Part shown: piece by piece, positions 1-8,561 of the stretch
Position numbering within the stretch: position 1 is the first letter of the stretch
Layout of the letters: every line of letters begins with the position of its first letter
NCBI GenBank assembly: GCA_023384675.1
Contig: JAHDVK010000013.1
Location: forward strand, 1-64,000
Source: Bryobacteraceae bacterium
GTDB lineage: Bacteria > Acidobacteriota > Terriglobia > Bryobacterales > Bryobacteraceae
Length of the DNA stretch: 64,000 bases
Reading direction: 5' to 3'
Program-made: the position numbers and the translations under genes
Notes under the pieces: model-generated
The model's database searches: none
What the model was told of the DNA's origin: nothing
What the model saw: only the letters and a program-made list of their open reading frames with translations

Positions 1-273
1 ATCACTCGACCCTCAGTCCCGATTCCGGGACAAACGGCAGATCTGCCGAGGTAAGCTCGACCGCCTTCAGCGCACAGCCGCCGGATTTACAACCAGCGCC
101 CTTGATGGATATGAACTTCGCGGTCATTTGCCCGCTCGTCCGGCGCCGTATGCCTCCTATCCGGTGCTTGTCCATCGGCTCGCGCAATTGCTCCACGCTT
201 CTTTCACCTCGATCAGGTTGTCAAAGGGACTTTCACCCCCAAGCCGTCGAACATGCTCGGCACACAAAGCGAA
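1..273. other. window edge, no firmly supported gene
   Basis: This stretch precedes the terminator of the TolC-like gene. A minus-strand frame (stop at 2-4, possible ATG at 127 or GTG at 196) could encode 41-64 residues with two nearby cysteines. It has no clear ribosome binding site and I recognise no family, so I do not call it a gene. Nothing else is evident here. Confidence 0.3.
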
Positions 274-304
274 GCCCCCGCGCCGGTTCGACCGGAGCGG
301 GGGC
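274..304 (-). terminator. rho-independent terminator after the TolC-like gene
   Basis: A perfect 8-bp outer stem (GCCCCCGC with GCGGGGGC) encloses an inner CCGGT/ACCGG stem with a TCG loop. It sits 20 bp beyond the stop codon of the outer-membrane exporter gene. On the minus strand the stem is followed by a moderately T-rich stretch (TTCGCTTTGTG). Confidence 0.7.
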
Positions 305-323
305 AGGTGGACGAAAGGGTGTT

Positions 324-2261
324 TTAGCGTTGATTGGACGCCATGGGGCGGGAGGAGCGCCCGTGGCGCGCCTCGACGACATCAACGCCATACTTATCGA
401 GGATCGAAGCGGTATTGAGATCGAGTTGAACGCGGGCGCGAGAGTAGTTCGCGAGGGCGGCCACTTCGGAGGCCTGCGCCTGGGCCAAGTCGCGCTGCGT
501 TTGAACCACCTGGAACGCGGTGGACGCGCCGAGGGCGTATTTTTTGTTCTCGGCGTCGAGGGTCTGTTCCTGGAGCTGGCGTTCCTTGACGGCGGCCTCG
601 TAGCGGGCCTTGGCCTGGATGAGCGCGGTGAGCGCGTTCTGGACGTTGACGCGCATGTCGTTGATCGAGCGCTGGAGGGTGAGCTGTTGCTGGCGAAGCT
701 GCAACTGGTCGCGGATGTAGTCGGCGCGGGCGGTGCGGTTGTTGATGGGGATGTTCAACTGGAAGCCCACGGAATAATCCGGGAAGTTGCGGCGGAAAAG
801 CTGTGCCAGGGCATTGCCGTAGCCGCCGACGAAGTAGGGGTCCGGGAAGCGCGGCGGCAATTCCCGGCCAGGAATGGTGACCGTGTTGATGTCACCGGTC
901 AGGGCGTTGTTTTGGAAACTCGCGTTCACATCGAGGGAGGGCAGCAACTGAGAGCGGCTGCCCGCGATGCCGATGCGGGTGCTGTCCATCTGGATATGGG
1001 CCTGCTGGAGGTCCGGACGCTGATCGAGGGCTCGGTCGACAAGCTCTTTCAGGTTTTCGATGGTGTCATGCATCGGCTGGGTGAGGGCGTCGGTGGGAAT
1101 CACGCGCGCCTCGGAGATCGTGGGGCTGGCGACGCCGGTGCGGCTCATGGCGTTTTTGAGGATGGTCTCCTGCTGGAGGAGAGAGGTTTCGGCGTTGGTG
1201 AGATCCTGCTGGGCCTGCGCCACACGCGCCTCGGCGCGCACGATTTCAATCGGCGCCAGAGTGCCGATTTCCACCTGCTTTTTGTTGTCCTCCCAGAACT
1301 TTACCGCCACGTCGAGGGCTTGCTTCCGAACCTTCAGGTCCTCGTTGAAGCTGACGAGATCCCAATACAGGTTCACCACGCCCGCGATGGTTGTCATCAC
1401 CTGCTGCTTGAAGACCAGATCGGAGACCCGAACGTTGTTCTGAGCCACGCGAATGTTGCGGTTGTTCACTGCCAGCCCGAAGCCCTGCAAAATGCGCTGC
1501 GACAGTTGCAACTGCATATTGGACGAAGTATTCGGGTTGAGGTCGTTGAGCGGGTTGTTGGTGCGGACGTTGTTGTTATTCCAGCCAACACTCACAGTGG
1601 TGCCGGTCAGGAAGGATTGCTGGTAGCCGGACTGCCAGGACCGGCTGTCGAAAACAAGCGCGGTGCGGCCGGTGGTGATGGTGTTGGCCTGAGGTCGGCT
1701 GGCATGGCCATAGGTGGAGGCGAAGAAGAAGACAGGATCGAGGTTCGGCACCTGCACGCCGGTCTGGGTGATGACGGTGCCGCCGGCGTCCTGCTGGCCG
1801 CCGAGGCCCTGCCCGCCGGTACCGCCAGTGCCCTGGCCGCCGGTGCCGCCGGCTTGCGAGAGCGCCGAGGTGGCGCCGGCGCGAACAGCGGTGGGCACGC
1901 CGCGGAGCAAGCCGCCCGCGCGGGCGCGCAAGTAGTCGGCCTGGGCGATCTGGGGTCCGTAGCGCGAAAGTTCGATGTCGAGGTTATTCTCGAGCGCGAC
2001 GGCGATGGCGTCTTCCAGCGACAGGTACAGATTGCCCGCGCGGATGAGCGATTCCAGCCGCGGCGAGTTCGCCAGGTTCACCGGCGCGATGTCGGGCTGG
2101 CGGAAGTCGCGGGTAAAAGCATTGAGAAAGCCCGTGCCCGGAGCTAACGGCACCTGCGGTTTGCCGGGCACGAGGGTAGTATTCATCTCCTGGGCCAGGG
2201 TGGACGGACTAAGAATGAGGCTCGTCAGGAGGACGGCGAGAAACGGTCGGATACGGTGCAT
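324..2261 (-). CDS. TolC family outer membrane efflux protein
   Basis: This 645-residue protein has a cleavable signal peptide (charged MHR start, hydrophobic LAVLLTSLIL core, cleavage near TLAQ). The body is rich in long amphipathic helices with alternating Q/A/R and 'ARAEARVAQAQQDL'-type repeats, as in the duplicated coiled-coil barrel of TolC/OEP proteins, which form the outer-membrane and periplasmic duct of type I secretion and RND efflux systems. A Gly/Gln-rich low-complexity stretch near residues 135-160 and a longer N-terminus make it larger than E. coli TolC, as is common in acidobacteria. No inner-membrane pump or adaptor gene is adjacent, so the partner is unknown. A terminator follows at 274-304. 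Confidence 0.85.
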   Translation of the reverse strand: MHRIRPFLAVLLTSLILSPSTLAQEMNTTLVPGKPQVPLAPGTGFLNAFTRDFRQPDIAPVNLANSPRLESLIRAGNLYLSLEDAIAVALENNLDIELSRYGPQIAQADYLRARAGGLLRGVPTAVRAGATSALSQAGGTGGQGTGGTGGQGLGGQQDAGGTVITQTGVQVPNLDPVFFFASTYGHASRPQANTITTGRTALVFDSRSWQSGYQQSFLTGTTVSVGWNNNNVRTNNPLNDLNPNTSSNMQLQLSQRILQGFGLAVNNRNIRVAQNNVRVSDLVFKQQVMTTIAGVVNLYWDLVSFNEDLKVRKQALDVAVKFWEDNKKQVEIGTLAPIEIVRAEARVAQAQQDLTNAETSLLQQETILKNAMSRTGVASPTISEARVIPTDALTQPMHDTIENLKELVDRALDQRPDLQQAHIQMDSTRIGIAGSRSQLLPSLDVNASFQNNALTGDINTVTIPGRELPPRFPDPYFVGGYGNALAQLFRRNFPDYSVGFQLNIPINNRTARADYIRDQLQLRQQQLTLQRSINDMRVNVQNALTALIQAKARYEAAVKERQLQEQTLDAENKKYALGASTAFQVVQTQRDLAQAQASEVAALANYSRARVQLDLNTASILDKYGVDVVEARHGRSSRPMASNQR

Positions 2262-2409
2262 GTGAGTTCGGATTCCTGCTCTTCTTTGTTAAGGGTGCTC
2301 AGTGGTCGCGTTGTGGTTACTCTTCTTCCAGAACGGAGCAAGAGGGCGGGATGTTCCCGAGAAACACCCTTATGGTAGCGCAACGCCGCGATGGTATTCT
2401 AAGGGGCGA

Positions 2410-2997
2410 GTGAACACGCAAGCGATCGACGTGCTCGCCCTGTTCAAGGAGACGGGCGCATATCTTTCCGGCCACTTCTTATTGACGTCGGGACTCCACT
2501 CGGCGGCTTATCTTCAGTGCGCGAAGGTTTTACAGTTCCCTGAGCATGCCGCCCGGTTGGGGGTGCGCCTCGCGGCAGCCTTGCAGCCGTTGGCCGGGCA
2601 CGTGGACGTGGTGGTTTCCCCCGCCATGGGGGGCCTGATTATCGGGCATGAGGTGGCGCGGGCGCTGGGCGTGCGGCACATCTTTACCGAGCGCGGTGAG
2701 GACCGTAAGATGCTGTTACGGCGAGGCTTTTCGATCCGGGGCGGCGAGCGGGCGATCGTCGTGGAAGACGTCATAACGACGGGCGTGAGCACGCGGGAAG
2801 TGGTCGATTTGTTGCGGGCGGCGGGCGCGGAGGTGGCGGCCGCGGGTTCGATTATTGACCGCTCGGGGGGCGCGGCGGATGTGGGCGTACCCCGCGCGGC
2901 CCTGGAAACGCTCACCGTAGAGACCTGGGGCCCCGGCGAATGCCCCCTTTGCCGGCAGGGAATCCCGGCAATCAAGCCCGGTTCGCGGCCTTCGTAA
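2410..2997 (+). CDS. pyrE: orotate phosphoribosyltransferase
   Basis: PyrE transfers the phosphoribosyl group of PRPP to orotate to give OMP in de novo pyrimidine synthesis, in the cytosol. The PRPP-binding loop is visible as VVEDVITTGVST (about residues 117-128) and the catalytic-loop region as ERGEDRKMLLRRGF. I chose the GTG at 2410 because AAGGGG lies just upstream and it gives 195 residues, a normal PyrE length; the frame runs further upstream but that part has no family character. The second Gly of the usual TTGGST loop is Val here. truA follows after 5 bp, so the two are probably co-transcribed. Confidence 0.9.
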   Translation: MNTQAIDVLALFKETGAYLSGHFLLTSGLHSAAYLQCAKVLQFPEHAARLGVRLAAALQPLAGHVDVVVSPAMGGLIIGHEVARALGVRHIFTERGEDRKMLLRRGFSIRGGERAIVVEDVITTGVSTREVVDLLRAAGAEVAAAGSIIDRSGGAADVGVPRAALETLTVETWGPGECPLCRQGIPAIKPGSRPS

Positions 2998-3002
2998 TCC
3001 CG

Positions 3003-3785
3003 ATGGACGAACGCCCAGCGCGCCGTATCCGGTTGACACTCGCTTATGACGGGACGGAGTTCGCGGGCTGGCAGATCCAGCCCGACCTGACTACGATTCA
3101 GGGGGAGTTGGAGAGGGCGCTTGCGGAGATCGAGGGCGGCCCGGTGGCGGTAGCGGGCTCCGGGCGTACGGACGCCGGCGTGCATGCCGAGGCCCAGGTT
3201 GCGGCCTGCACCATCCACAACCGGATTCCGGAAGTGAATCTGCGAATGGCCCTGAACCGCCTGCTGCCGCGCTCGATCCGGGTGTTGGAGGCGCGGGAAG
3301 TACGGCAGGACTTTCATCCGCGTTTCCAGGCCGTTTCAAAGACGTACTTTTACCGGATCTGGCGCGAGGAGATCTGCCCGCCGTTGAGGCGGTTCGCGGT
3401 GTATCACTATCCGTATCCACTGGACGAGGCTCGGATGGAGGCCCTGGCGCCGCTGTTCGAGGGCGAGCACGACTTTTCCGCCTTCGCTGCCGCCGACGAG
3501 AAGGACGCGCTCGGGCAATCCAAAGTTCGAAGGATCTTCTCCGCCGGCATGGCTCGCGAGGGTCCCGAACTGGTCTTTCGCGTTCGGGGCAGCGGGTTTC
3601 TGAAACATATGGTGCGGATGATGACGGGCACACTCATCGAGGCGGGCAAGGGGAACGTTGGGGAGGCAGACCTGCGGGCGCGGCTGCGGGCGGGCTTTCC
3701 GGGTAAGGCGGGTCCGGCGGTACCGGGCCGGGGTCTGTGTCTCATGGAAGTCGAGTACCCACCCGGCGCGGATGGCCCATGCTAA
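3003..3785 (+). CDS. truA: tRNA pseudouridine(38-40) synthase
   Basis: TruA isomerises uridines 38-40 in the anticodon arm of many tRNAs. The catalytic motif GRTDAGVHA is present with Asp57 as nucleophile, and the N-terminal LAYDGTEFAGWQ stretch is typical of the family. The ATG at 3003 gives 260 residues, the usual length; an upstream in-frame ATG at 2940 would overlap pyrE by 58 bp and add unrelated residues. It is the second gene of a pyrE-truA-membrane protein group, and its stop codon lies 14 bp before the chosen start of the next gene. Confidence 0.93.
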   Translation: MDERPARRIRLTLAYDGTEFAGWQIQPDLTTIQGELERALAEIEGGPVAVAGSGRTDAGVHAEAQVAACTIHNRIPEVNLRMALNRLLPRSIRVLEAREVRQDFHPRFQAVSKTYFYRIWREEICPPLRRFAVYHYPYPLDEARMEALAPLFEGEHDFSAFAAADEKDALGQSKVRRIFSAGMAREGPELVFRVRGSGFLKHMVRMMTGTLIEAGKGNVGEADLRARLRAGFPGKAGPAVPGRGLCLMEVEYPPGADGPC

Positions 3786-3799
3786 GCTTGAAAACGGGC

Positions 3800-4228
3800 A
3801 TGTCGAAAGCCAAAAAAGAGGAAAAGCACGTGTATCCGCCGTTGCCGCCCGCTGGCAAATGGCTTCCCGTGGTGGCGGTTTCGTGGCTGGTGCCCGGCGC
3901 GGGCCACTTCATGTTGAAACGGACCTACCGGGGGGCGATTCTCGCCGGAAGCGTGCTGGTGATGTTCCTGCTGGGCTTGATGATGCGCGGCTACATGTTT
4001 GAGCCGATGTCCGGCGATCTGCTAACTACGATCATCTATACGGGCGGGTTCATCGGCAACATGGCGACGGGCGTTTTGTACTTCATGACGAAGTGGTTTG
4101 GCTACAATCAGCCGGATATCGCGGGCCACACGGTGGATTACGGGACGAAGTTCCTGGTGGCGGCGGGCCTGTTCAATGTGCTTGCCATCGTGGATGCCTT
4201 TGAAATCGCCACTGGGCGCAAGGACTAG
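3800..4228 (+). CDS. conserved integral membrane protein (DUF6677-like)
   Basis: This is a small membrane protein of about 142 residues with a Lys-rich cytosolic N-terminus (MSKAKKEEK) and about four hydrophobic segments, including VVAVSWLVPGAGHF, GAILAGSVLVMFLLGLMM, a segment around IIYTGGFIGNM, and KFLVAAGLFNVLAIVDAF. The 'PGAGHFMLKRTYRG' signature resembles a conserved small-membrane-protein family that I remember as DUF6677 in acidobacteria; I cannot verify that here, and the function is unknown. An alternative start at 3779 would overlap truA by 7 bp; 3800 was chosen for its ACGGG upstream and charged N-terminus. It is probably co-transcribed with truA and the 61-residue gene that follows. 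Confidence 0.7.
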   Translation: MSKAKKEEKHVYPPLPPAGKWLPVVAVSWLVPGAGHFMLKRTYRGAILAGSVLVMFLLGLMMRGYMFEPMSGDLLTTIIYTGGFIGNMATGVLYFMTKWFGYNQPDIAGHTVDYGTKFLVAAGLFNVLAIVDAFEIATGRKD

Positions 4229-4248
4229 ACGAGGACAGACGGACACTC

Positions 4249-4434
4249 ATGCCGAAGATGACGCTGAACCACTTTGAAGCTACGCTGATCTTCGCCCTGT
4301 TGATCTCGATTGTGCTCGGTGTCGTCACCAAACGCACGGATCAAGAGCGCCTTCAATACGGCATCAAGTCGTTTGGCTACTTTCTCCTGACCGTGTTTGG
4401 GCTGGGCTGGCTCATGTATTTCGGGCATCGCTAA
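4249..4434 (+). CDS. small single-span membrane protein
   Basis: A 61-residue protein with two hydrophobic stretches (IFALLISIVLGVVT and YFLLTVFGLGWLMYF) separated by a charged loop (TKRTDQERLQYGIKS). A GAGGA motif lies upstream of the ATG, and the gene follows the preceding membrane-protein gene by only 20 bp, which supports its reality and co-transcription. I do not recognise a function. Its stop codon overlaps the stop of the convergent 433-residue gene by 4 bp (shared CTAA). Confidence 0.65.
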   Translation: MPKMTLNHFEATLIFALLISIVLGVVTKRTDQERLQYGIKSFGYFLLTVFGLGWLMYFGHR

Positions 4435-5732
4435 TTGAGTGCGCTGTGGCTTTCCGCGGCCCGATATAGGATTTCCATCGGACTGTGAAGCCCCCGGCGG
4501 GAGAGGAACGACTGCCGGAACTCAGCGAAGCGGGCGTCCGGCGCCCCTCCAAAGTGCAGCGCATCGAGCGCTCCGAGATAATCCCGCCACCCTTCGGGCT
4601 TCTTCAGTTGCGGGTAGAACATTAATCTCAGAAGATACCCGTCAAAGAGAAGCTGGAATTCAGACTCCAGTCCAGCCTGAATTTCGAGGTATCCACCCGC
4701 ATTGGCCCGCGATAGCGGCACTCCCTGGAGCAGGGAATACTCAAGCAGCGCATGCGCTGCCACTCGTTCATAGAAGAGCGGCCGTCCAACTCGGAGTACC
4801 GTGGTGGCCATCTCCAGCGGCTGGATGTGGTTGTCGAACGGGCAAAAATACCAGCGCGAGAGCCTCCCGGAGAGCAGGCGGCGCAGGTCTGCCGTTGCAT
4901 GCACTGGCCAGTGGGAAGGGGAAGGCGGCAGCAAAAAGCTGAGTGCGTATTGCCCCATCCACTCTGCCGAGTCGAAGCAGTAGGCCAGATCCTGAAGTTG
5001 CAGGCCGTGCGCCAATCCTTTCAGCATTGCCACTTCCAGGGCTAGGGAGCCTTCCGAGAGCGGCGAATGGAAGTTCGGAAATAGATCGACATGCCCATAC
5101 ACATACATCTGCGGCATGCTTTGCTCTTCTCCCTCGGACCGGCGCAGCACCCAAACCTGACGTGCACGATATTCCACGCCGCCGAGCAGGTGCTCCAGCG
5201 CCATGCTGAGCTTTCCTTCCGGATGCCGGTTCAGACGCCTGATCCAGCGCCTGGCATTCGCGCGCTGGAGACCGCGGGCTGCCGGGGTTTGGTTGAATTC
5301 CAGTCCCGCATTCTCACAAACGCGGCGCAGACGCTTCTGCAGCCACTCGCTCTCCATCAAAAGCCGGGGCAACTCCGCGAAGCCCTGGTTTTCGGCGGGC
5401 CGCGGGCGGGCGATGTTCTCCGAAAGGTCTGAGAGTTGGCGGGCCACCATCCACTCCGCCGCAACCGGTCTTTGCCGCGCATCGCGCCGCAGCCGCACGA
5501 TCAAGCGGGCAAACAGCGATAGGACTTCGGCCATCGCATCAGCCGAAGGCTCCTCCACCAACTGGCGTGTGGCTTCGCGAAGAGCGGTGGCAGGCTGGCC
5601 TGCCGTGTCTTCAAGATGGAGAGACGCGTCGAGCAGTCCCACATCGAAGATCGCGGGGAGTTCTTCTTCTTCCAGGTGCAGACCGCTGGCGAAATCTTCC
5701 AGGGCCTGTTGAATGGCAGTGGGGTTCGTCAC
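4431..5732 (-). CDS. hypothetical protein, 433 aa
   Basis: I do not recognise this family. The protein is soluble-looking, with no signal peptide or membrane span, an acidic N-terminus (LHLEEEELPAIF) and many amphipathic helices. One segment around residues 140-175 is strongly basic (LQKRLRRVCENAG and ANARRWIRRLNRHPEGK) and could contact nucleic acid, though that is speculative. The codon usage and length support a real gene. It is followed convergently by the small membrane-protein gene and preceded by larE, whose stop is 15 bp away on the same strand, so larE and this gene may be co-transcribed. Confidence 0.6.
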   Translation of the reverse strand: MTNPTAIQQALEDFASGLHLEEEELPAIFDVGLLDASLHLEDTAGQPATALREATRQLVEEPSADAMAEVLSLFARLIVRLRRDARQRPVAAEWMVARQLSDLSENIARPRPAENQGFAELPRLLMESEWLQKRLRRVCENAGLEFNQTPAARGLQRANARRWIRRLNRHPEGKLSMALEHLLGGVEYRARQVWVLRRSEGEEQSMPQMYVYGHVDLFPNFHSPLSEGSLALEVAMLKGLAHGLQLQDLAYCFDSAEWMGQYALSFLLPPSPSHWPVHATADLRRLLSGRLSRWYFCPFDNHIQPLEMATTVLRVGRPLFYERVAAHALLEYSLLQGVPLSRANAGGYLEIQAGLESEFQLLFDGYLLRLMFYPQLKKPEGWRDYLGALDALHFGGAPDARFAEFRQSFLSRRGLHSPMEILYRAAESHSALN

Positions 5733-5747
5733 GCGACGGCTGTGATT

Positions 5748-6617
5748 CTATCGCGTCGTGGCGGCTTGGGGCAGAACTTCGTTCAACGAGCCCTGCCGGT
5801 AGCCTTTCAGATCGAGCGTGGCGTACTGAAAGCCCGCCGCGCAGAGGGCCTGATGGAGCTTGGAGAACATCTCGAGGTCGAGCGCCGCGGCCATTTCCTC
5901 GCGGGCAATTTCGATGCGGCCCATCTCGCCGTGATAGCGCACGCGAAACTGGCGGAAGCCGAGAGCGCGCACGCGCTCCTCGGCATCCTCGATCTGCCGG
6001 ATCGTCTGGGTGGTGACGGGAGTCCCATAGGGTACGCGCGAACTGAGACACGCCGCGGCCGGGCGGTCCCAGGTGGGGAGCCCGGCCAGCCGGGAGAGTT
6101 CCCGGATCTCGGCCTTGGACAGTCCCGCTTCGACCAGGGGGGCCTTTACTTCATGCAGTTTGGCGGCGCCCTGACCCGGGCGGTAGTCTCCCAAATCGTC
6201 GGTATTCACGCCGTAAACGATAACGGCTCCTTCGTACTGAGGTGCGATCTCCTCCATGCGTCGGAAAAGCTCGTCCTTGCAGTGGAAGCAGCGGTCGGCG
6301 TTGTTCGCGGCGTAGTCCGGGTTGTCAAACTCGAACGTGGGAATCACCTCGTGGCGGATGCCGAATTGGCGCGCGAACTCGGCGGCATCGCGCTTGTGAG
6401 ATTCGGGGATGGAAGCCGAATCGGCCGTGATGGCCACGGCCCGGTTGCCGAGCGCCTCTCGCGCCGCCCAGGCCAGGTAAGCGGAGTCGGTTCCGCCCGA
6501 ATAGGCCACCAGCACGCGTTTCAGGGCCCGCAGATTCTCGAGCAAACGCTCTTGTTTCCGCTGCAGTTCGTCTGAATCGAGCCGCGCCGCGGCCCCCAAG
6601 GTGACGAGTCCGGCCAT
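5748..6617 (-). CDS. larE: ATP-dependent sacrificial sulfur transferase LarE
   Basis: LarE adenylates a carboxylate of the nickel-pincer cofactor precursor and inserts sulfur, for lactate racemase-type enzymes. The PP-loop SGGTDS is at residues 40-45. Cys110 and Cys113 (CFHC) and Cys190 (AACLSSR) are present. Cys190 matches the position of the sacrificial cysteine in LarE, and three cysteines together suggest the type that may hold an iron-sulfur cluster instead of sacrificing its own sulfur; this last point is inference. The length, 289 residues, is normal. No larA, larB or larC lies in this window, so the target enzyme must be elsewhere. Confidence 0.85.
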   Translation of the reverse strand: MAGLVTLGAAARLDSDELQRKQERLLENLRALKRVLVAYSGGTDSAYLAWAAREALGNRAVAITADSASIPESHKRDAAEFARQFGIRHEVIPTFEFDNPDYAANNADRCFHCKDELFRRMEEIAPQYEGAVIVYGVNTDDLGDYRPGQGAAKLHEVKAPLVEAGLSKAEIRELSRLAGLPTWDRPAAACLSSRVPYGTPVTTQTIRQIEDAEERVRALGFRQFRVRYHGEMGRIEIAREEMAAALDLEMFSKLHQALCAAGFQYATLDLKGYRQGSLNEVLPQAATTR

Positions 6618-6669
6618 CTATTCATTCTATCGTCTTTGGTATCCTTGAGAGCCTGAGGGGAATTCCGGG

Positions 6670-8151
6670 ATGGCGCACTCACCAATCTTCCGTTCGCTCC
6701 AATTGTGGACCGCCCAGGCGGCGGCAGCGGAGAAGCTGCCTTTGAACCGGCGTGCTTTCTTGCGGATGGCGGCTGGCGCCGCGGCTGTGCCGCTTCTGCG
6801 CGGTCAGGCTCCGGCAGTAGCCGTCGTGGGAGCCGGGCTGGCCGGACTGACCTGCGCGTACCGGCTCAAGCAACGGGGCATCCGGGCCACGGTATTCGAG
6901 GCCTCGCAGCGCACGGGCGGGCGTTGTTTCACGATGCGCGGGGCATTCGACGAAGGCCAGCGCGTGGAGCGCGGCGCGGAACTGATCGACAGCGATCACG
7001 CTGAGATCCGTGCGCTTGCAAAGGAACTGGGTCTCAAGCTCGACAACCTGCTGAAGGCGGAGAAGCGCGGCACGGCCCCTTCCCACTATTTCGGCGGCCA
7101 GCCGTATCCTTACCCTGACGCCGAGCGCGATTTCCGCGAGTTCGCGCCGAAAATCGGCGCGGAGGTGCAGGCGGCCGGGCCGGAAACCTCGTATCGCACC
7201 TCGACGCCGCGCGGCCGGGAACTCGACGCCATGACGCTGCAGCAGTGGATTGACGAATACGTCCCCGGCGGCGGGAAATCGCCTCTCGGTCTGTTGCTGG
7301 ATATCGGTTTTACTACCGAATACGGGGCGCCGCTTTCGGAACAGAGCGCGCTGAATATGATCTACGTGCTCGGCGAATACACCACGGATTGGCCGAGAAT
7401 TTACGACGCCTACCCGAACCGCTACCGCATTCGCGGTGGAAACGATTCGCTGGCCGCGCGCTTGACGCAGAGGCTCGCCGGACAGATCCGCCTGAATCAC
7501 GCACTGACGGCGGTCGAGCGCCGCGAGGACGGAAGCTATACCCTGCGATTCGAAAATGGCTCTGAATTGCACGCACAGCACGCCGTTTTTGCGCTGCCAT
7601 TTTCAATCCTACGGCGCTCAGTGGATCTCTCCTGCGCCGGCCTGAGCGAACGCAAGATGACCGCAATTCGCGAGCTCGGCATGGGCAATAACGCGAAAAT
7701 GCATTTACAGTTCAAATCCAGGCATTGGGAAAAACTGGGCAGCACGGGCGAAACCTATTCCGACACCGGGTATCAGTGCACGTGGGATCAAAGCCGCGGG
7801 CAGAAGGGCCGTCCGGGCCTGCTGGTGAACTTCCTGGGCGCCGAAGCCGCTCTCGCCCTGGGTCAGCGTTCGCCCCAGCTTGCGCTTGAGCAGCTTGAGC
7901 CGGTTCTGCCCGGGATTACAGCGGAGTGGAATGGCCGGGTCCGGACCGATGACTGGCCCAACAACCCCTTCGTCCGCGGCGGGTACTCATTCTACCGGCC
8001 GGGTCAGTACACAAAGTTCGGCGGCGCGGAAGGCGAGCGCGAGGGCAACGCGCATTTCTGCGGAGAGCACACGTCGAGCGAATGGCAGGGATTCATGAAC
8101 GGCGCCGTCGAAACGGGCGAGCGCGCCGCCCGCGAAATCCTCCCGGCGTAG
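6670..8151 (+). CDS. FAD-dependent amine oxidase, Tat-exported
   Basis: A 493-residue flavin monoamine oxidase family protein. Residues 27-45 form a twin-arginine signal (NRRAFLRM followed by AAGAAAVPLL), so it is probably exported folded with FAD bound. The dinucleotide-binding motif VVGAGLAGL is at about 52-60, followed by the FAD-ribose motif (TGGRCFTMRG). The C-terminal HFCGEHTSSEWQGFMNGAVETGERAA is the typical second FAD-contact region of this family. The substrate cannot be told from sequence; amines or amino acids are usual. The start at 6670 leaves about 26 residues before the RR pair, long for a Tat n-region, so a later start is possible. Confidence 0.85.
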   Translation: MAHSPIFRSLQLWTAQAAAAEKLPLNRRAFLRMAAGAAAVPLLRGQAPAVAVVGAGLAGLTCAYRLKQRGIRATVFEASQRTGGRCFTMRGAFDEGQRVERGAELIDSDHAEIRALAKELGLKLDNLLKAEKRGTAPSHYFGGQPYPYPDAERDFREFAPKIGAEVQAAGPETSYRTSTPRGRELDAMTLQQWIDEYVPGGGKSPLGLLLDIGFTTEYGAPLSEQSALNMIYVLGEYTTDWPRIYDAYPNRYRIRGGNDSLAARLTQRLAGQIRLNHALTAVERREDGSYTLRFENGSELHAQHAVFALPFSILRRSVDLSCAGLSERKMTAIRELGMGNNAKMHLQFKSRHWEKLGSTGETYSDTGYQCTWDQSRGQKGRPGLLVNFLGAEAALALGQRSPQLALEQLEPVLPGITAEWNGRVRTDDWPNNPFVRGGYSFYRPGQYTKFGGAEGEREGNAHFCGEHTSSEWQGFMNGAVETGERAAREILPA

Positions 8152-8231
8152 GACCACCCTCCTCCGATTCCCCTTCCCTCCGGCGCGAATTCGCTGTAGT
8201 GTGGGGGCAAGAGAACGGAAAGGAGGCCGCT

Positions 8232-8435
8232 ATGGTGCAGACCACGCACACGCCGCCTGTCCTGACCGAAGAGGAATGGGCACTGGTGGCCCAGTTGCTC
8301 GAGAACAAACAACGTGAACTGCTGCTCGGCATCCGGCATTCGGTCCGCCGCGCCTTCCGCGAAGAACTGCAGCGTGAACTCGCACTCGTTGAAGGCTTGC
8401 GCGACCGCATCCCTGTGCACGAGGAGAAGGAGTAA
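8232..8435 (+). CDS. small helical protein, 67 aa
   Basis: A 67-residue, charged, all-helical-looking protein (LTEEEWALVAQLLENKQRE, then a Glu/Arg-rich C-terminus). A perfect AGGAGG at 8221-8226 stands 5 bp upstream of the ATG at 8232, which fixes this start over a longer upstream frame. The function is not recognised. The next tiny gene begins 3 bp after its stop, and a YbaK-type deacylase follows, so three genes appear to be translated from one message. Confidence 0.7.
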   Translation: MVQTTHTPPVLTEEEWALVAQLLENKQRELLLGIRHSVRRAFREELQRELALVEGLRDRIPVHEEKE

Positions 8436-8438
8436 TTC

Positions 8439-8561
8439 ATGGACCGGCCGAAACAACCCCATGTCACCCGGACCTGGGCTTCGGGTCGCGTGCAACCCGC
8501 CGCCGCCCGGCCTGCTCCGCCAAGAATTAAGGCAACCACCCCGAAGAGGAAGAAGAAATGA
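8439..8561 (+). CDS. tiny Pro/Lys-rich protein, 40 aa
   Basis: A 40-residue frame starts at an ATG preceded by GAGGAGAAGGAG and ends in a basic tail (TPKRKKK). Its stop overlaps the ATG of the ybaK-like gene in an ATGA junction, typical of translational coupling. This argues for a translated leader or a small protein; the Pro/Ala/Arg-rich composition suggests it is disordered. I know of no homologous family. Confidence 0.45.
   Translation: MDRPKQPHVTRTWASGRVQPAAARPAPPRIKATTPKRKKK

Noticed and set aside
2-196. Small minus-strand frame at the window edge
   Set aside because: No ribosome binding site and no recognisable family; too short to call.
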